The notes: a model not told the origin generated them from the letters alone. DNA of 64,000 nucleotides from Alphaproteobacteria bacterium (GCA_040218575.1 JAVJRE010000007.1:310001-374000); one strand, 5' to 3'. Counted from the first letter of the stretch, positions 39,261-48,714 are shown. Made by a program: numbers and translations.

Positions 39261-39721
39261 TGACTGATCCGACAATCATTGAAAAGGAAATCTGGATCGA
39301 CGCCGCCCCGGCCGAGATCTTCGATTACCTGGTGGACCCGCAGAAGCTGCGGTTGTGGTGCTGCGTCGAGGCCCAGGTGGATGCCCGCGTCGGCGGCGCC
39401 TACCGCTTCAACATTACCGGCGCCAACATAGCCAGCGGTACGTTCCGGGAAATCAGCCGGCCCCACCGCGTGGTCTACACGTGGGGATGGGAAGGTAGTG
39501 AAAGCGTACCGGTGGGCTCCAGTACAGTGGAAATTACACTGGCAGAGGTGGCCGGACGTACGCGCCTGCACTTCATCCACCGTGGTCTGTCAGAAGACGC
39601 GGCGGCCTTGCACGAGAAAGGCTGGTCCCACTACTACGGGCGCCTGGCCCTGGCGGCGACGGGCGCCGATGCCGGCCCGGACAGCAACGCGGTGCCGGCG
39701 GGCGAACGCAAGTCACTCTGA
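39260..39721 (+). CDS. SRPBCC/AHSA1-family ligand-binding protein
   Basis: 153 aa with the START-like (Bet v1) fold: KEIWIDAAPAEIFDYLVDPQKLRLW at the start and RTRLHFIHRGL then GWSHYYGRLA at the end. Such proteins bind hydrophobic ligands in a deep cavity; the ligand is unknown. ATG 39260 overlaps the arsR stop by one base, indicating translational coupling with the regulator. A strong hairpin at 39752-39780 ends the transcript. Confidence 0.9.
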   Translation: MTDPTIIEKEIWIDAAPAEIFDYLVDPQKLRLWCCVEAQVDARVGGAYRFNITGANIASGTFREISRPHRVVYTWGWEGSESVPVGSSTVEITLAEVAGRTRLHFIHRGLSEDAAALHEKGWSHYYGRLALAATGADAGPDSNAVPAGERKSL

Positions 39722-39751
39722 CCCGCCAGACAGCAACGGCCCCGGAATCAG

Positions 39752-39780
39752 AACGGCCCCGGTTGAAACCGGGGCCGTTT
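39752..39780. terminator. Bidirectional terminator hairpin
   Basis: AACGGCCCCGGTT (39752-39764) and AACCGGGGCCGTT (39767-39779) form a perfect 13-bp stem with a minimal loop, followed by T residues on the plus strand. It lies between the convergent SRPBCC gene and hutU. Confidence 0.85.
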
Positions 39781-39809
39781 GGCATTGCCGGTGTAGCTGA
39801 TTGGCAAAA

Positions 39810-41465
39810 CTAGGCGCCGGCACTCTCCAGGTGTAGGCCGATACCTGCGTCCTTCTTGGTCTGAATCGCGATCTCCAGCCCCGCATCCGCCTGACGGGCC
39901 ACGCCGATACCGGTGTCGCCGTCCAGCACCCGCTTCAGCTTGGCCGCCGCTTCCTCGCTGCCATCGGCGATCGTCGTCACGCCGGCCGACTGGTTGAGAC
40001 GGAAAATACGGTGAATGGCCACCACATCGGCGCCGTTGGAGCAATTCAACAAGGCATTGAGAATCGGCCAGTCGGCAATGGCGTCACTACCGTCGGGCAT
40101 CTTCTCGGTCTCGCGCATGGGCGCGGAAACGGACCCGGAATCCAGATGGTCACGGGTAAAGGCAATGGGCCCCTTGAGACGACCGGACTTCACCGCTTCA
40201 TTGACCAGCAGGCCAAGCTTTGACCGCTCGCCATGACCCAGCCAGCCGATACGCGCCGGCAGGCCCGTGAAGTGAACATGCTCCCCGGCCATCTTGATCC
40301 ACTGCACGACCGGATGGTTGGCCGAGAAGTTCTCCTTGATGATCTCGTCCACCTCGCGGATGTCCTGCTCGTCGCCGGAGGCAGCAACCCAGCGGAACGG
40401 GCCGATGCCACGGCAGAACAATGGCCGGATGAACATTTCCACAAAGCCGCGCACCTCGAACGAGGTGGCGGACCCGGCCTCCTTCGCATATTCCCGCAGG
40501 TGATTGCCATACTCAAAGGCGATGGCGCCGCGCCGCTGGAACTCGACGATGGCTTCCATGTGAACCCGGATCGACTGAAGGGCCAGCGCCTTGATCTTCT
40601 CCGGATCCTTCTCGCGCATGGCGATGGTTTCCTTGACGCTGAGTCCGGCCGGGAAATAGGCGAGGTAGGGCTCAGCCGACACCTGGTCGGTGACGATGTC
40701 CGGCTGCCAGTTGCGTTCCAGCAGCTTGGGATAGATTTCCGCGGCATTACCCACCAGACCAACGCTCATGCCTTGCTTGTTGGCTTTGGCCGTCTCGATC
40801 AGCTTCAGTGCCTCTTCCAGGTCTTCCACCACCTGGTCGCAATAGCCGGTGTCGATGCGCTTCTGGATACGATCCTTCTGCACATCCAGAACCAGGGTCG
40901 CGGCGCCGGCCATCTTGCCGGCCAGCGGCTGGGCGCCACCCATGCCCCCGGAACCGGCGGTCAGTACCACCCGTCCGCGCAGGTCGCCGCCATAATGTTC
41001 GCGCGCCGCGGTCATGAAGGTCTCATAAGTGCCCTGCAGGATGCCCTGACTGCCAATGTACTGCCAGGCGGCGGCGGTCATGCCCGGCAACGCGGTCAGG
41101 CCCTTCTTTTCCAGTTCGATGACGTCCTTGGGTGTGCCCCAGTTCCCCACCACATTGCCATTGGCCATGATCACCAGCGGCGCCAGTTCATGGGTCTGCA
41201 TAATGCCGATGGCCTTGCCCGACTGGATAATCAGGGTTTCTCCGACCTCCAGTGTCTTGAGCGAGGCGACGATGTCGTCGAACGCCTCCCAGTTGCGGGC
41301 GGCCTTGTGACGGCTGCCATAGATCACCAGGTCTTCCGGCTTCTCGCCGTTCTCAAGGTTGTTTTCCAGCATCCGCAGGATGGTCTCCTGCCGCCAGCCT
41401 TTGCAGCGCAGCGTGGTGCCGCGTTCGGCCTTGATGCGGACGTCGCGGTGACGAGTGTCGGTCAT
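39810..41465 (-). CDS. hutU: Urocanate hydratase
   Basis: Histidine-degradation enzyme that converts urocanate to imidazolonepropionate using tightly bound NAD+. 551 aa from ATG 41465, close to the usual 555. Features: RCKGWRQETILRMLENNLENGE at the N-terminus, the NAD-binding TAGSGGMGGAQPLA, VTDQVSAEPYLAYFPAGLS, the active-site region GPFRWVAASGDEQDI, and the C-terminal HRDHLDSGSV-like ARDHLD (here FTRDHLDSGSVSAP). No other hut gene is in the window, so it is separated from hutH/I/G. Confidence 0.96.
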   Translation of the reverse strand: MTDTRHRDVRIKAERGTTLRCKGWRQETILRMLENNLENGEKPEDLVIYGSRHKAARNWEAFDDIVASLKTLEVGETLIIQSGKAIGIMQTHELAPLVIMANGNVVGNWGTPKDVIELEKKGLTALPGMTAAAWQYIGSQGILQGTYETFMTAAREHYGGDLRGRVVLTAGSGGMGGAQPLAGKMAGAATLVLDVQKDRIQKRIDTGYCDQVVEDLEEALKLIETAKANKQGMSVGLVGNAAEIYPKLLERNWQPDIVTDQVSAEPYLAYFPAGLSVKETIAMREKDPEKIKALALQSIRVHMEAIVEFQRRGAIAFEYGNHLREYAKEAGSATSFEVRGFVEMFIRPLFCRGIGPFRWVAASGDEQDIREVDEIIKENFSANHPVVQWIKMAGEHVHFTGLPARIGWLGHGERSKLGLLVNEAVKSGRLKGPIAFTRDHLDSGSVSAPMRETEKMPDGSDAIADWPILNALLNCSNGADVVAIHRIFRLNQSAGVTTIADGSEEAAAKLKRVLDGDTGIGVARQADAGLEIAIQTKKDAGIGLHLESAGA

Positions 41466-41761
41466 CCTTGTGCTCTCCCTGCCCTGGGTCATGGCGGCCC
41501 GCCACAGCAGGCTGTGGCACGGCCAGACCGGCAAACCTATGCGGTGCCGCCAGTATTGTTGATCTGCCGCTACTATCGCCCAGCCGCCAAAGCGGAGTCC
41601 ATGGACCCCGTCTGAGGCCCGCCATCGGCGCCGCGCCCGCCACCGGCCAGGCGCTTGCCGCGGCGGCGGGCCGACGCCATATTGCCACACAGACGGTCAG
41701 TGAACCGGACCGTCCAGCACCGTCCGGCAGAGCGCCGCCGGCCACCGCCGACCGTGGGCCC

Positions 41762-43168
41762 ATGACCAGCACACCCAGCGCCAGGGAGATTCCGTTCGCC
41801 GACCCGCTGGCGGCCATGGCCGCCTTCGCCGACGATCCGTGGGTCGCCTTCCTTGACAGCGCCGCGCCCGCGCCGCGTCAGGCGCGATACAGCTTCATTG
41901 CCGCCGATCCGTTCCTGACCATGACGGCAAAAGACGGCCGCCTGACCCTGGGCGATCAGTCGTTCTCCGGCGACCCGTTCCTGGTCTTGCGTGAGGTTCT
42001 GCAGCGTCACGCCATGGATCGCCTGGCGGACGGCCCGCCGTTCCAGGGCGGCGCTGTCGGCTATTTTGCCTATGAGCTGGGCCACCATCTGGAGCGCCTG
42101 CCGCGACCCAATCGCGACGACATGCAATTCCCCGATATGGCGATCGGCTTTTATGACACGGTGCTGGCCTTCGACATGATCGCCCGGCGCGCCTGGATTG
42201 TGTCGACGGGCCTGCCCGAACCCGCGGGGCCAGCGCGGCAGACACGTGCAATAGAGCGCAGCGCCAGCCTGGCCCGGCGGCTGGAAAGCGTGCGCGGCCT
42301 GCCGCGCCTGCCGCGCCTCGCCCGGCCCGTCGCCTGGCGCAGCAACTTCACCCGCCCCGCCTATGAACGGATGGTTGCCCGCATCATCGAATACATTCGT
42401 GCCGGCGACATTTTCCAGGCCAATTTTACTCAGCGCTTTCTGGCCGACATGCCGGCCGGGCATACGCCATTCGATCTATATCGCCGTCTGCGCGCCGTAA
42501 ACCCGGCACCCTTCGCTGCCTTCCTCGCCTGCGGCGATACCCACCTCGCCTCCGCCTCGCCGGAACGGTTTCTCCGCCTCGCCGACGGCCAGGTAGAGAC
42601 GCGGCCGATCAAAGGTACGCGGCCGCGCGGCGCCTCGCCTGCCGCCGACGCGGCCGAGGCCAGCGCCCTGCTGACCAGTGAAAAAGACCGGGCGGAAAAC
42701 GTCATGATCGTCGATCTGCTGCGCAATGACCTGTCACGGGTCTGTCAGCCCGGCAGCGTGACAACGCCGGAAATCTGCACGCTGGAAAGCTTCGCAACCG
42801 TGCATCATCTGGTGTCCACGGTGCAGGGCGCTCTGGCCGCCGACAGCGATGCAGTGGACCTGTTGCGCGCCACCTTCCCCGGCGGCTCCATTACAGGCGC
42901 CCCCAAGATCCGGGCCATGGAGATTATTGCTGAGCTGGAGCCGGTTGCCCGCGGGCCCTATTGCGGCAGTATCGGCTATGTGGGCTTTGACGGCAGCCTC
43001 GACACCAGCATTACCATCCGCACCATGGCCATACGCGACGGCCGAGTGGCCGTGCAGGCCGGCGGCGGTATCGTCGCCGATTCCGACCCGGCGGCGGAAT
43101 ATGCCGAGTCCCTGGCCAAGGCACGTGCCTTGCTCGATTGCCTCAGTCCGGTTCGCGCAGCCTCATGA
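41762..43168 (+). CDS. pabB: Aminodeoxychorismate synthase component I
   Basis: Converts chorismate and ammonia to 4-amino-4-deoxychorismate for folate synthesis. 468 aa from ATG 41762. The motif RPIKGTRPRG has the Lys that marks PabB (PIKGT) rather than TrpE. Other chorismate-binding signatures are DIFQANFTQRF, LLRNDLSRVC and FPGGSITGAPKIRAMEII. Its stop overlaps pabA (ATGA). 41466-41761, between hutU and pabB (divergent), contains no recognised gene; an in-frame extension of pabB exists but is low-complexity. Confidence 0.94.
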   Translation: MTSTPSAREIPFADPLAAMAAFADDPWVAFLDSAAPAPRQARYSFIAADPFLTMTAKDGRLTLGDQSFSGDPFLVLREVLQRHAMDRLADGPPFQGGAVGYFAYELGHHLERLPRPNRDDMQFPDMAIGFYDTVLAFDMIARRAWIVSTGLPEPAGPARQTRAIERSASLARRLESVRGLPRLPRLARPVAWRSNFTRPAYERMVARIIEYIRAGDIFQANFTQRFLADMPAGHTPFDLYRRLRAVNPAPFAAFLACGDTHLASASPERFLRLADGQVETRPIKGTRPRGASPAADAAEASALLTSEKDRAENVMIVDLLRNDLSRVCQPGSVTTPEICTLESFATVHHLVSTVQGALAADSDAVDLLRATFPGGSITGAPKIRAMEIIAELEPVARGPYCGSIGYVGFDGSLDTSITIRTMAIRDGRVAVQAGGGIVADSDPAAEYAESLAKARALLDCLSPVRAAS

Positions 43169-43764
43169 TTCTGGTCATCGACAACTATGATTCCTTTGTG
43201 CACAACCTGGCGCGGTATGTGCGCGAGCTGGGCCACGCCTGCCATGTGATGCGCAATGACGCCATGACCCTGGGCGGCATCGCCGAGCTGGCGCCAAGCC
43301 ATATCATCCTGTCGCCCGGCCCCTGTGCCCCGGACCAGGCCGGCCTGTCGGTACCCATCGTCAAACGGTTTGGCCGCCGCGTCCCCATTCTTGGCATCTG
43401 TCTCGGCCACCAGTGCATCGCCCAGGCCTATGGCGGGCGCATCGTCCGCGCCAGCGAGCCGGTGCACGGCAAGACATCAGCCGTGCGGCACGATGGTCGC
43501 GGCGTATTCCGCGACCTGCCATCGCCATTCCTCGCCACCCGCTACCACTCCCTGGTGGTCGCCCCGGACAGCCTGCCGCGCAGCCTGCTGGCGACGGCGT
43601 GGACCCACGACGAGGTGATCATGGGCCTGGCCCACAAGTCCCATCCGGTGGTCGGTCTGCAGTTCCATCCCGAAGCGGTGCTGACCGAACATGGCCACGC
43701 CCTGATCGCCAATTTCCTGGCCCTGGCCCAGGAGACGCCACAAGACCGGCGACAGGCGGCCTGA
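43165..43764 (+). CDS. pabA: Aminodeoxychorismate synthase component II (glutamine amidotransferase)
   Basis: Class I glutamine amidotransferase that supplies ammonia to PabB. 199 aa. Nucleophile Cys79 in LGICLGHQC, with the His/Glu pair in LQFHPEAVLTEHG; LSPGPCAPD is the oxyanion region. ATG 43165 overlaps the pabB stop by four bases. It could also serve TrpE if no separate TrpG exists, but its position between pabB and pabC favours folate. Confidence 0.94.
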   Translation: MILVIDNYDSFVHNLARYVRELGHACHVMRNDAMTLGGIAELAPSHIILSPGPCAPDQAGLSVPIVKRFGRRVPILGICLGHQCIAQAYGGRIVRASEPVHGKTSAVRHDGRGVFRDLPSPFLATRYHSLVVAPDSLPRSLLATAWTHDEVIMGLAHKSHPVVGLQFHPEAVLTEHGHALIANFLALAQETPQDRRQAA

Positions 43765-43767
43765 ACC

Positions 43768-44613
43768 ATGGCGCAGGTCTGGCTCAATGACGGACTTGTT
43801 GCAGCCGATACGGCGTGCATCAGCCCGGCCGACCGCGGCCTGCTGCTGGGCGACGGCCTGTTCGAAACGCTTCTGGTCCGTGACGGACGCATAGCCTTTG
43901 CCGCGCGCCATCTGGACCGGCTGGCCCGCGGTGCCGCAACGCTGCGCATTCCCTTGCCGCCCCGCGCCAGCCTGGAGCAGGCCCTGCGCGCCACTGTAGC
44001 CGCCAACGCGCCAACCGGCGGCGCGGCCCTGCGCCTGACCGTCACGCGCGGACCCGGCGGACGCGGCCTTGCCGTGCCCGACACGACGGTGCCGACGCTG
44101 CTGGTCACCTGTGCCCCGCTGGCGGCTGGCGGCGAGCCGGCCCACCTGGCCATCTCGGACTATCGCCGCAACGAAACGTCGCCCCTTTCCGCTATCAAGA
44201 GCCTGTCCTATCTGGATGCGGTCCTGGCCCGGGCCGAGGCGCTGGACGCTGGCTGTGATGATGCAGTGCTGCGTAATGCGGCGGGCAATCTGGTTTGCGC
44301 CAGCGCCGCCAACCTGTTCGCCGTGATTCGAGGCACCCTTGTGACCCCGCCCCTCAGTGACGGGCCGCTGCCGGGCACCGTGCGCGCTGTGGTTCTGGAG
44401 CGGGCGACCATTGCCGGAATCGCCGTCAACGAGGCCACATTGGCCCTGGCCGCGCTCGACGGCGCCGAGGAGGTGTTCCTGACCAACAGCCTGATAGGGC
44501 TGCGCCCGGTTCATTCAGTGGAGGGACAGGTAGTCGGTGCGTCGTGCCCCGGCCCGATCACCCGGCAGCTCATGACCCTTTATGAGCAGGAACTGGACCG
44601 CTCCCTCAGCTAG
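43768..44613 (+). CDS. pabC: 4-amino-4-deoxychorismate lyase (class IV PLP enzyme)
   Basis: Fold-type IV PLP enzyme that releases pyruvate from aminodeoxychorismate to give p-aminobenzoate. 281 aa. GLLLGDGLFETLLVRDG at the N-terminus, the Schiff-base Lys in SAIKSLSYLDAVLAR, and EEVFLTNSLIGLRPV near the end. ATG 43768 is 3 bases after pabA, completing pabB-pabA-pabC in one operon. Branched-chain or D-amino-acid aminotransferases share the fold; context favours PabC. Its end overlaps the convergent gene by 8 bases. Confidence 0.9.
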   Translation: MAQVWLNDGLVAADTACISPADRGLLLGDGLFETLLVRDGRIAFAARHLDRLARGAATLRIPLPPRASLEQALRATVAANAPTGGAALRLTVTRGPGGRGLAVPDTTVPTLLVTCAPLAAGGEPAHLAISDYRRNETSPLSAIKSLSYLDAVLARAEALDAGCDDAVLRNAAGNLVCASAANLFAVIRGTLVTPPLSDGPLPGTVRAVVLERATIAGIAVNEATLALAALDGAEEVFLTNSLIGLRPVHSVEGQVVGASCPGPITRQLMTLYEQELDRSLS

Positions 44614-45301
44614 CGTCGGCCGCCACCGCCAGCATCATGCTGAGATGGGCCAGAGGCGGCGGTTTGCCGCCCTCCCACCGCTCGCGCATCTCATTGAACG
44701 CCGCCTGGGCCACCAGCTCGCCGCGCGCGCCTTTCGGCGGTTTGTCCAGACCCCACCAGTTCGCCAGGCCGCGCGCCACGTCCTCGGTCAGCAGAAAAGT
44801 GTCGCGCCCCACCATGCGGAGAAAGCGCGGGCCCGAATGGCCGCCGAGCTGACTGAACTCCTTGCGCAAAACCCGCCACAGGCCGGTCGTGTCCGTGATC
44901 GGCCAGGCCGCCAGCCAGGCGCCGAAACTACCCGCCTCCTGTGCCACCCGCAGCATGGCGGCGGCATTGTCACGGACCGAGCGGATCTTGCCCCAGTGAC
45001 GAATGATCCGGGATTCGCCCATCAGGCCCTCCAGGGCCTCATCGTCCATGGCCACCACCCGCCGCGGCTCGAACCCGAGAAACACCTCCTCGAAGGCCGG
45101 CCAACGGTCGTCCACCATGCTGTGACGCAGGCCGGCGCGAAATACCCGGCGCGCCATGTCCGACAAATATCGATCATCGGCCATGCGGCGCAGAGCGGCG
45201 GCCGAACGGACTGTCGGCAGCCGCATCTTGAGCGCCTCTTCGCCGCCGGCGCACAGAACCGCCGCACGCCGCAACGCCATACCATCGAACCTACCGGCCA
45301 T
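44606..45301 (-). CDS. DNA-3-methyladenine glycosylase I (Tag)-like protein
   Basis: 231 aa from ATG 45301, related to the Tag family of the HhH DNA glycosylase superfamily. Recognisable blocks are YLSDMARRVFRAGLRHSM, RWPAFEEVFLGFEPRRVVAM, and IIRHWGKIRSVRDNA. In Tag the block reading LEGFQAGLSW carries the catalytic Glu; here the corresponding residues are RRVFRAGLRH, so the Glu position holds Arg. The Zn-ligand Cys/His pattern is not evident either. It may therefore not be an active 3-methyladenine glycosylase. Convergent with pabC, overlapping by 8 bases. Confidence 0.72.
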   Translation of the reverse strand: MAGRFDGMALRRAAVLCAGGEEALKMRLPTVRSAAALRRMADDRYLSDMARRVFRAGLRHSMVDDRWPAFEEVFLGFEPRRVVAMDDEALEGLMGESRIIRHWGKIRSVRDNAAAMLRVAQEAGSFGAWLAAWPITDTTGLWRVLRKEFSQLGGHSGPRFLRMVGRDTFLLTEDVARGLANWWGLDKPPKGARGELVAQAAFNEMRERWEGGKPPPLAHLSMMLAVAADAS

Positions 45302-45433
45302 GACGAGACAGTCTAGACTGGCGAGACGACTGGCAATAGATGGTCAAGTCTCTATCGTCATCGTCGGCGGTTCGCCGACGCCGCGTCGGTGACCTGTCAC
45401 TGGACGCCAGCAGGGCCAGCAAGGAACCAACAC

Positions 45434-46204
45434 ATGAGATTGCGCAACCGAACCGCGATCGTCACGGGTGCCGCTTCCGGTATCGGTCGCGCCATCGCCA
45501 TTGCCTTCGCCCGTGAAGGCGCGAAGGTGACCGTCGCCGATATGCTGGACCTGCCAAAGGAAGGCGGTGATCCGACGGCCGACGTAATCCGCCGGGCCGG
45601 CGGCGCAGCCCTGACTGTGCGCACGGATATCGGCAAGGAGTCCGATATCGCGCGCATGGTGGCGAATACGGTGACGGAGTGGGGGCGCCTGGACGTCATG
45701 GTCAACTGCGCCGCCACCTGGAACAGCCAGCCCCTGATGGGCGAGTCGGCGGAAAGCTGGGACCGGGTCATGGCGGTCAATGTGCGTGGTTATATGCTTT
45801 GCTGCCAGCACGCCATACGGCAGATGCTGACCCAGGCGCCGTTGGGCGACGCGCGCGGCCGCATAGTCAACATCAACTCCCAGCACGGCATTGTTTGCGC
45901 ACCGAACGATCTGGCCTATGGCACCAGCAAGGCAGCCGGCATCTACATGACCAAACAGATCGCGGTCGACTATGCCAAGGACCGGATCATCTGCAACGGT
46001 ATCAATCCCGGCCGCATCGTCACCGGCAAGGGTGGCGTGTCACAAAGCCTGGACGGCATCGCTGCCGCCCGGCTGGCAACGCCGATGCCCCGTTTCGGCA
46101 GACCGTCCGACATCGCCAGCGCAGCCGTCTTTCTGGCCAGCGAAGAGGCCGGATACATGACCGGCACCCATATCAATGTGGATGGCGGCTGGCTGGCCTC
46201 CTGA
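45434..46204 (+). CDS. Short-chain dehydrogenase/reductase
   Basis: Classical SDR of 256 aa from ATG 45434 (AAGGAACC upstream). The cofactor motif TGAASGIGRAIA, NCAA, catalytic Ser in NINSQHG and YGTSKAAG (Tyr-x3-Lys) are present, and the C-terminus MTGTHINVDGGW is typical. The residue after the second beta strand is Asp (VADMLD), suggesting NAD(H). Substrate unknown. A hairpin about 30 bases downstream may end its transcript. Confidence 0.9.
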   Translation: MRLRNRTAIVTGAASGIGRAIAIAFAREGAKVTVADMLDLPKEGGDPTADVIRRAGGAALTVRTDIGKESDIARMVANTVTEWGRLDVMVNCAATWNSQPLMGESAESWDRVMAVNVRGYMLCCQHAIRQMLTQAPLGDARGRIVNINSQHGIVCAPNDLAYGTSKAAGIYMTKQIAVDYAKDRIICNGINPGRIVTGKGGVSQSLDGIAAARLATPMPRFGRPSDIASAAVFLASEEAGYMTGTHINVDGGWLAS

Positions 46205-46234
46205 GGCTGGCCAGGGATGGCTATGCATTGACCG

Positions 46235-46256
46235 AACCTACCCTAACGGGTAGGTT
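46235..46256. promoter_or_regulatory. 9-bp hairpin/palindrome between the SDR gene and aceA
   Basis: AACCTACCC and GGGTAGGTT form a perfect 9-bp inverted repeat around TAAC. There is no following T run, so an operator for aceA is at least as likely as a terminator. TTGACC lies immediately upstream (46228-46233). The rest of 46205-46415 shows no gene. Confidence 0.4.
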
Positions 46257-46415
46257 TCACCTCCCCCGAATCAGGCCGGGTCTTGACCCGCCGCACGGTT
46301 GCGATACACCCATGGCCATCGGCTGGAAAACGCGGCTTGACCGACAACGGCTCCGGCTGTTGCGCAGCCCGATTTCTCTGACTCACCCGGATTCGACACC
46401 TGATCGAGGATCACA

Positions 46416-47735
46416 ATGCCCGACAGCACTCTGAAGCCCCAGGACAGCGGCCTGGGCTGGACCGGCCGCCATGAAGACCCGAAATGGGAGCGTGAGCGCT
46501 GGGATGGCGTCCAGCGCGACTATTCCATGGCGGATGTTGAAAAACTGCGCGGCAGCCTGCGTATCGAACACACGCTGGCCGATCTCGGCTCGCGTCGCCT
46601 GTGGAACCTTCTGCGCACGGAACCCTACGTCAATACCCTTGGCGCGCTCACCGGCATGCAGGCCATGCAGCAGGTCAAGGCCGGCCTTAAGGCCATCTAT
46701 CTTAGCGGCTGGCAGGTAGCGGCGGACGCCAACAATGCCGGCCAGATGTATCCCGACCAGAGCCTCTATCCGGCGAGCAGCGTTCCCGACGTGGTTCGTC
46801 GCATCAACCGGACGCTCAAGCGAGCCGACGAGATTCAGCATCTGGAGCATCTGAACGGTCAGGGCAAGGGCGAAAAGACCCATTGGTTCGCCCCCATCGT
46901 CGCCGACGCCGAAGCCGGGTTCGGCGGCGCCTTGAATGCCTTTGAGCTGATGAAGGCGATGATCGAGGCCGGCGCTTCCGGTGTCCATTTCGAAGACCAG
47001 CTCGCTTCAGAAAAGAAGTGCGGCCACATGGGCGGCAAGGTTCTGGTGCCAACGCGCCAGCATGTCCGCACCCTGCTGTCGGCCCGTCTCGCGGCTGACG
47101 TCATGGGCGTCCCGACCTTGGTCCTGGCGCGCACCGATGCGGAAAGCGCCAAGCTGGTGATGAGCGACGTGGATGAATATGACCGCCCGTTCCTGACTGG
47201 CGAACGGACCAAGGAAGGCTTCTTCCGGGTCAAGAACGGCACTGAAGCCGGCATCGCCCGCGGCCTGGCCTATGCGCCCTATGCCGACCTTATCTGGTGC
47301 GAGACCTCGAAGCCCGACCTGGCCCAGGCCCGGCAGTTCGCGGAAGGCATTCACAAGCAGTTTCCCGGCAAGATGCTGGCCTATAACTGCTCGCCGTCCT
47401 TCAACTGGAAAGCCAATCTGGATGATGCGGACATCGCCCGCTTCCAGCGGGAGATCGGTGCCATGGGCTACAAGTTCCAGTTCATCACCCTGGCCGGCTT
47501 CCATTCTCTCAACTACGGCATGTACATGCTGGCCAAAGGCTATCGCGAGCGCGGCATGGCGGCCTATTCGGAGCTGCAGCAGGCCGAATTCGCCTCAGAG
47601 TCGGAGGGCTATTCCGCCACCCGCCACCAGCGCGAAGTGGGCACCGGCTACTTCGATACGGTGTCAGAGACGGTGAGCGGTGGTGAATCCAGCACCACCG
47701 CTCTGGCCGACTCCACAGAGGCTCATCAGTTTTAG
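46416..47735 (+). CDS. aceA: Isocitrate lyase
   Basis: Glyoxylate-cycle enzyme that cleaves isocitrate to glyoxylate and succinate, needed for growth on C2 compounds or fatty acids. 439 aa. The catalytic motif is [13 protein letters not shown], with the substrate-binding SPSFNWK and the [14 protein letters not shown] region. ATG 46416 has GAGGA about 6 bases upstream. Length matches the short bacterial class. Malate synthase is not in the window. A strong terminator follows. Confidence 0.97.
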   Translation: MPDSTLKPQDSGLGWTGRHEDPKWERERWDGVQRDYSMADVEKLRGSLRIEHTLADLGSRRLWNLLRTEPYVNTLGALTGMQAMQQVKAGLKAIYLSGWQVAADANNAGQMYPDQSLYPASSVPDVVRRINRTLKRADEIQHLEHLNGQGKGEKTHWFAPIVADAEAGFGGALNAFELMKAMIEAGASGVHFEDQLASEKKCGHMGGKVLVPTRQHVRTLLSARLAADVMGVPTLVLARTDAESAKLVMSDVDEYDRPFLTGERTKEGFFRVKNGTEAGIARGLAYAPYADLIWCETSKPDLAQARQFAEGIHKQFPGKMLAYNCSPSFNWKANLDDADIARFQREIGAMGYKFQFITLAGFHSLNYGMYMLAKGYRERGMAAYSELQQAEFASESEGYSATRHQREVGTGYFDTVSETVSGGESSTTALADSTEAHQF

Positions 47736-47755
47736 ACGCGCCGCGCCTGCATGTG

Positions 47756-47786
47756 AAAAGCCCGGCCGTTCATTGGCCGGGCTTTT
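47756..47786. terminator. Bidirectional terminator after aceA
   Basis: AAAAGCCCGGCC (47756-47767) pairs with GGCCGGGCTTTT (47775-47786), a 12-bp stem with a 7-base loop and a T run downstream. It lies between aceA (plus) and the convergent persulfide dioxygenase gene (minus) and carries A/T tracts for both directions. Confidence 0.92.
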
Positions 47787-47811
47787 TCATGTGCGCACGA
47801 TCAGGCCCCGC

Positions 47812-48708
47812 CTATAAGGAGTCGAGCGGGATCTTCAGATAGGAGACGCCGTTGGATTCCGCCGGCGGCCGGTTGCCAGCGCGGATATTCACCTGAATCG
47901 ACGGCAGCAGCAGACGGGGCATGGACAGCGTCCTGTCCCGTTCGATGCGCATGGCGGCAAACCCGTCTTCACTGATCCCGGCGCCGAAGTGGATGTTGTG
48001 GGCCTTCTCCTGGGCCACTGTCGTCTCCCACACATATTCATCGCGGCCCGGCGCCTTGTAGTCGTGGCACATGAACAGACGGGTATCGTCGGGCAGTGCC
48101 AGGATGCGCTGAATGGACCGGTAGAGCGTACGTGCGTCGCCGCCGGGAAAATCCACCCGGGCCGAGCCATAGTCCGGCATGAACATGGTGTCGCCGACAA
48201 AGGCCGCATCGCCAACCACATAACATATGCAGGCCGGCGTGTGGCCGGGGGTTTCCATGACGCGAACGGTCAGGCTACCGACAGAGAATGTCTCGCCATC
48301 CGCGAAAAGATCGTCGAACTGACTGCCGTCGGTCTTCAGGTCGCCGGTCAGATTGAAGATGCCGCTCCACGTCTTCTGCACGCTGCGAATGTTGGCGCCG
48401 ATACCGATCCGGCCGCCAAGAACGCTCTTGAGATACGGCGCGCTGGTCAGATGGTCGGCATGGGCATGGGTTTCCAGAATACGCTGCACAGCCAGCTCTT
48501 CCGCCCTTACATACGCCACCAGCCGGTCCGCCGCGGCCGTGCTTGTGCGGCCCGACGCCGCGTCATAGTCCAGCACCGGGTCAATGATGACCGCCTCGCC
48601 GCTTGCGGAATCAGACACAACATAGGAAACGGTATTGGTGTCCTCGTCGAAGAACCCGGCGACCCTGGGCCGCAGCACGTTGTGCGTGCTGTTTTCACTA
48701 TCCGCCAT
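47812..48708 (-). CDS. ETHE1-like persulfide dioxygenase (metallo-beta-lactamase fold)
   Basis: 298-aa MBL-fold protein. Metal ligands: ETHAHADH (H81, H83, D85, H86), H156 in TPGHTPAC and D173 in FVGDTMF. The mononuclear Fe(II) persulfide dioxygenase group (ETHE1/Blh), which oxidises glutathione persulfide to sulfite, shares this pattern, including the MPDYGSARVDFPGGDARTLY loop. ATG 48708 is 6 bases after the HPF-like gene upstream. It is the last gene of a five-gene minus-strand run with a rhodanese and a cysteine-dioxygenase-like gene, which supports a sulfane-sulfur role. Confidence 0.9.
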   Translation of the reverse strand: MADSENSTHNVLRPRVAGFFDEDTNTVSYVVSDSASGEAVIIDPVLDYDAASGRTSTAAADRLVAYVRAEELAVQRILETHAHADHLTSAPYLKSVLGGRIGIGANIRSVQKTWSGIFNLTGDLKTDGSQFDDLFADGETFSVGSLTVRVMETPGHTPACICYVVGDAAFVGDTMFMPDYGSARVDFPGGDARTLYRSIQRILALPDDTRLFMCHDYKAPGRDEYVWETTVAQEKAHNIHFGAGISEDGFAAMRIERDRTLSMPRLLLPSIQVNIRAGNRPPAESNGVSYLKIPLDSL

Positions 48709-48714
48709 ACCGGA

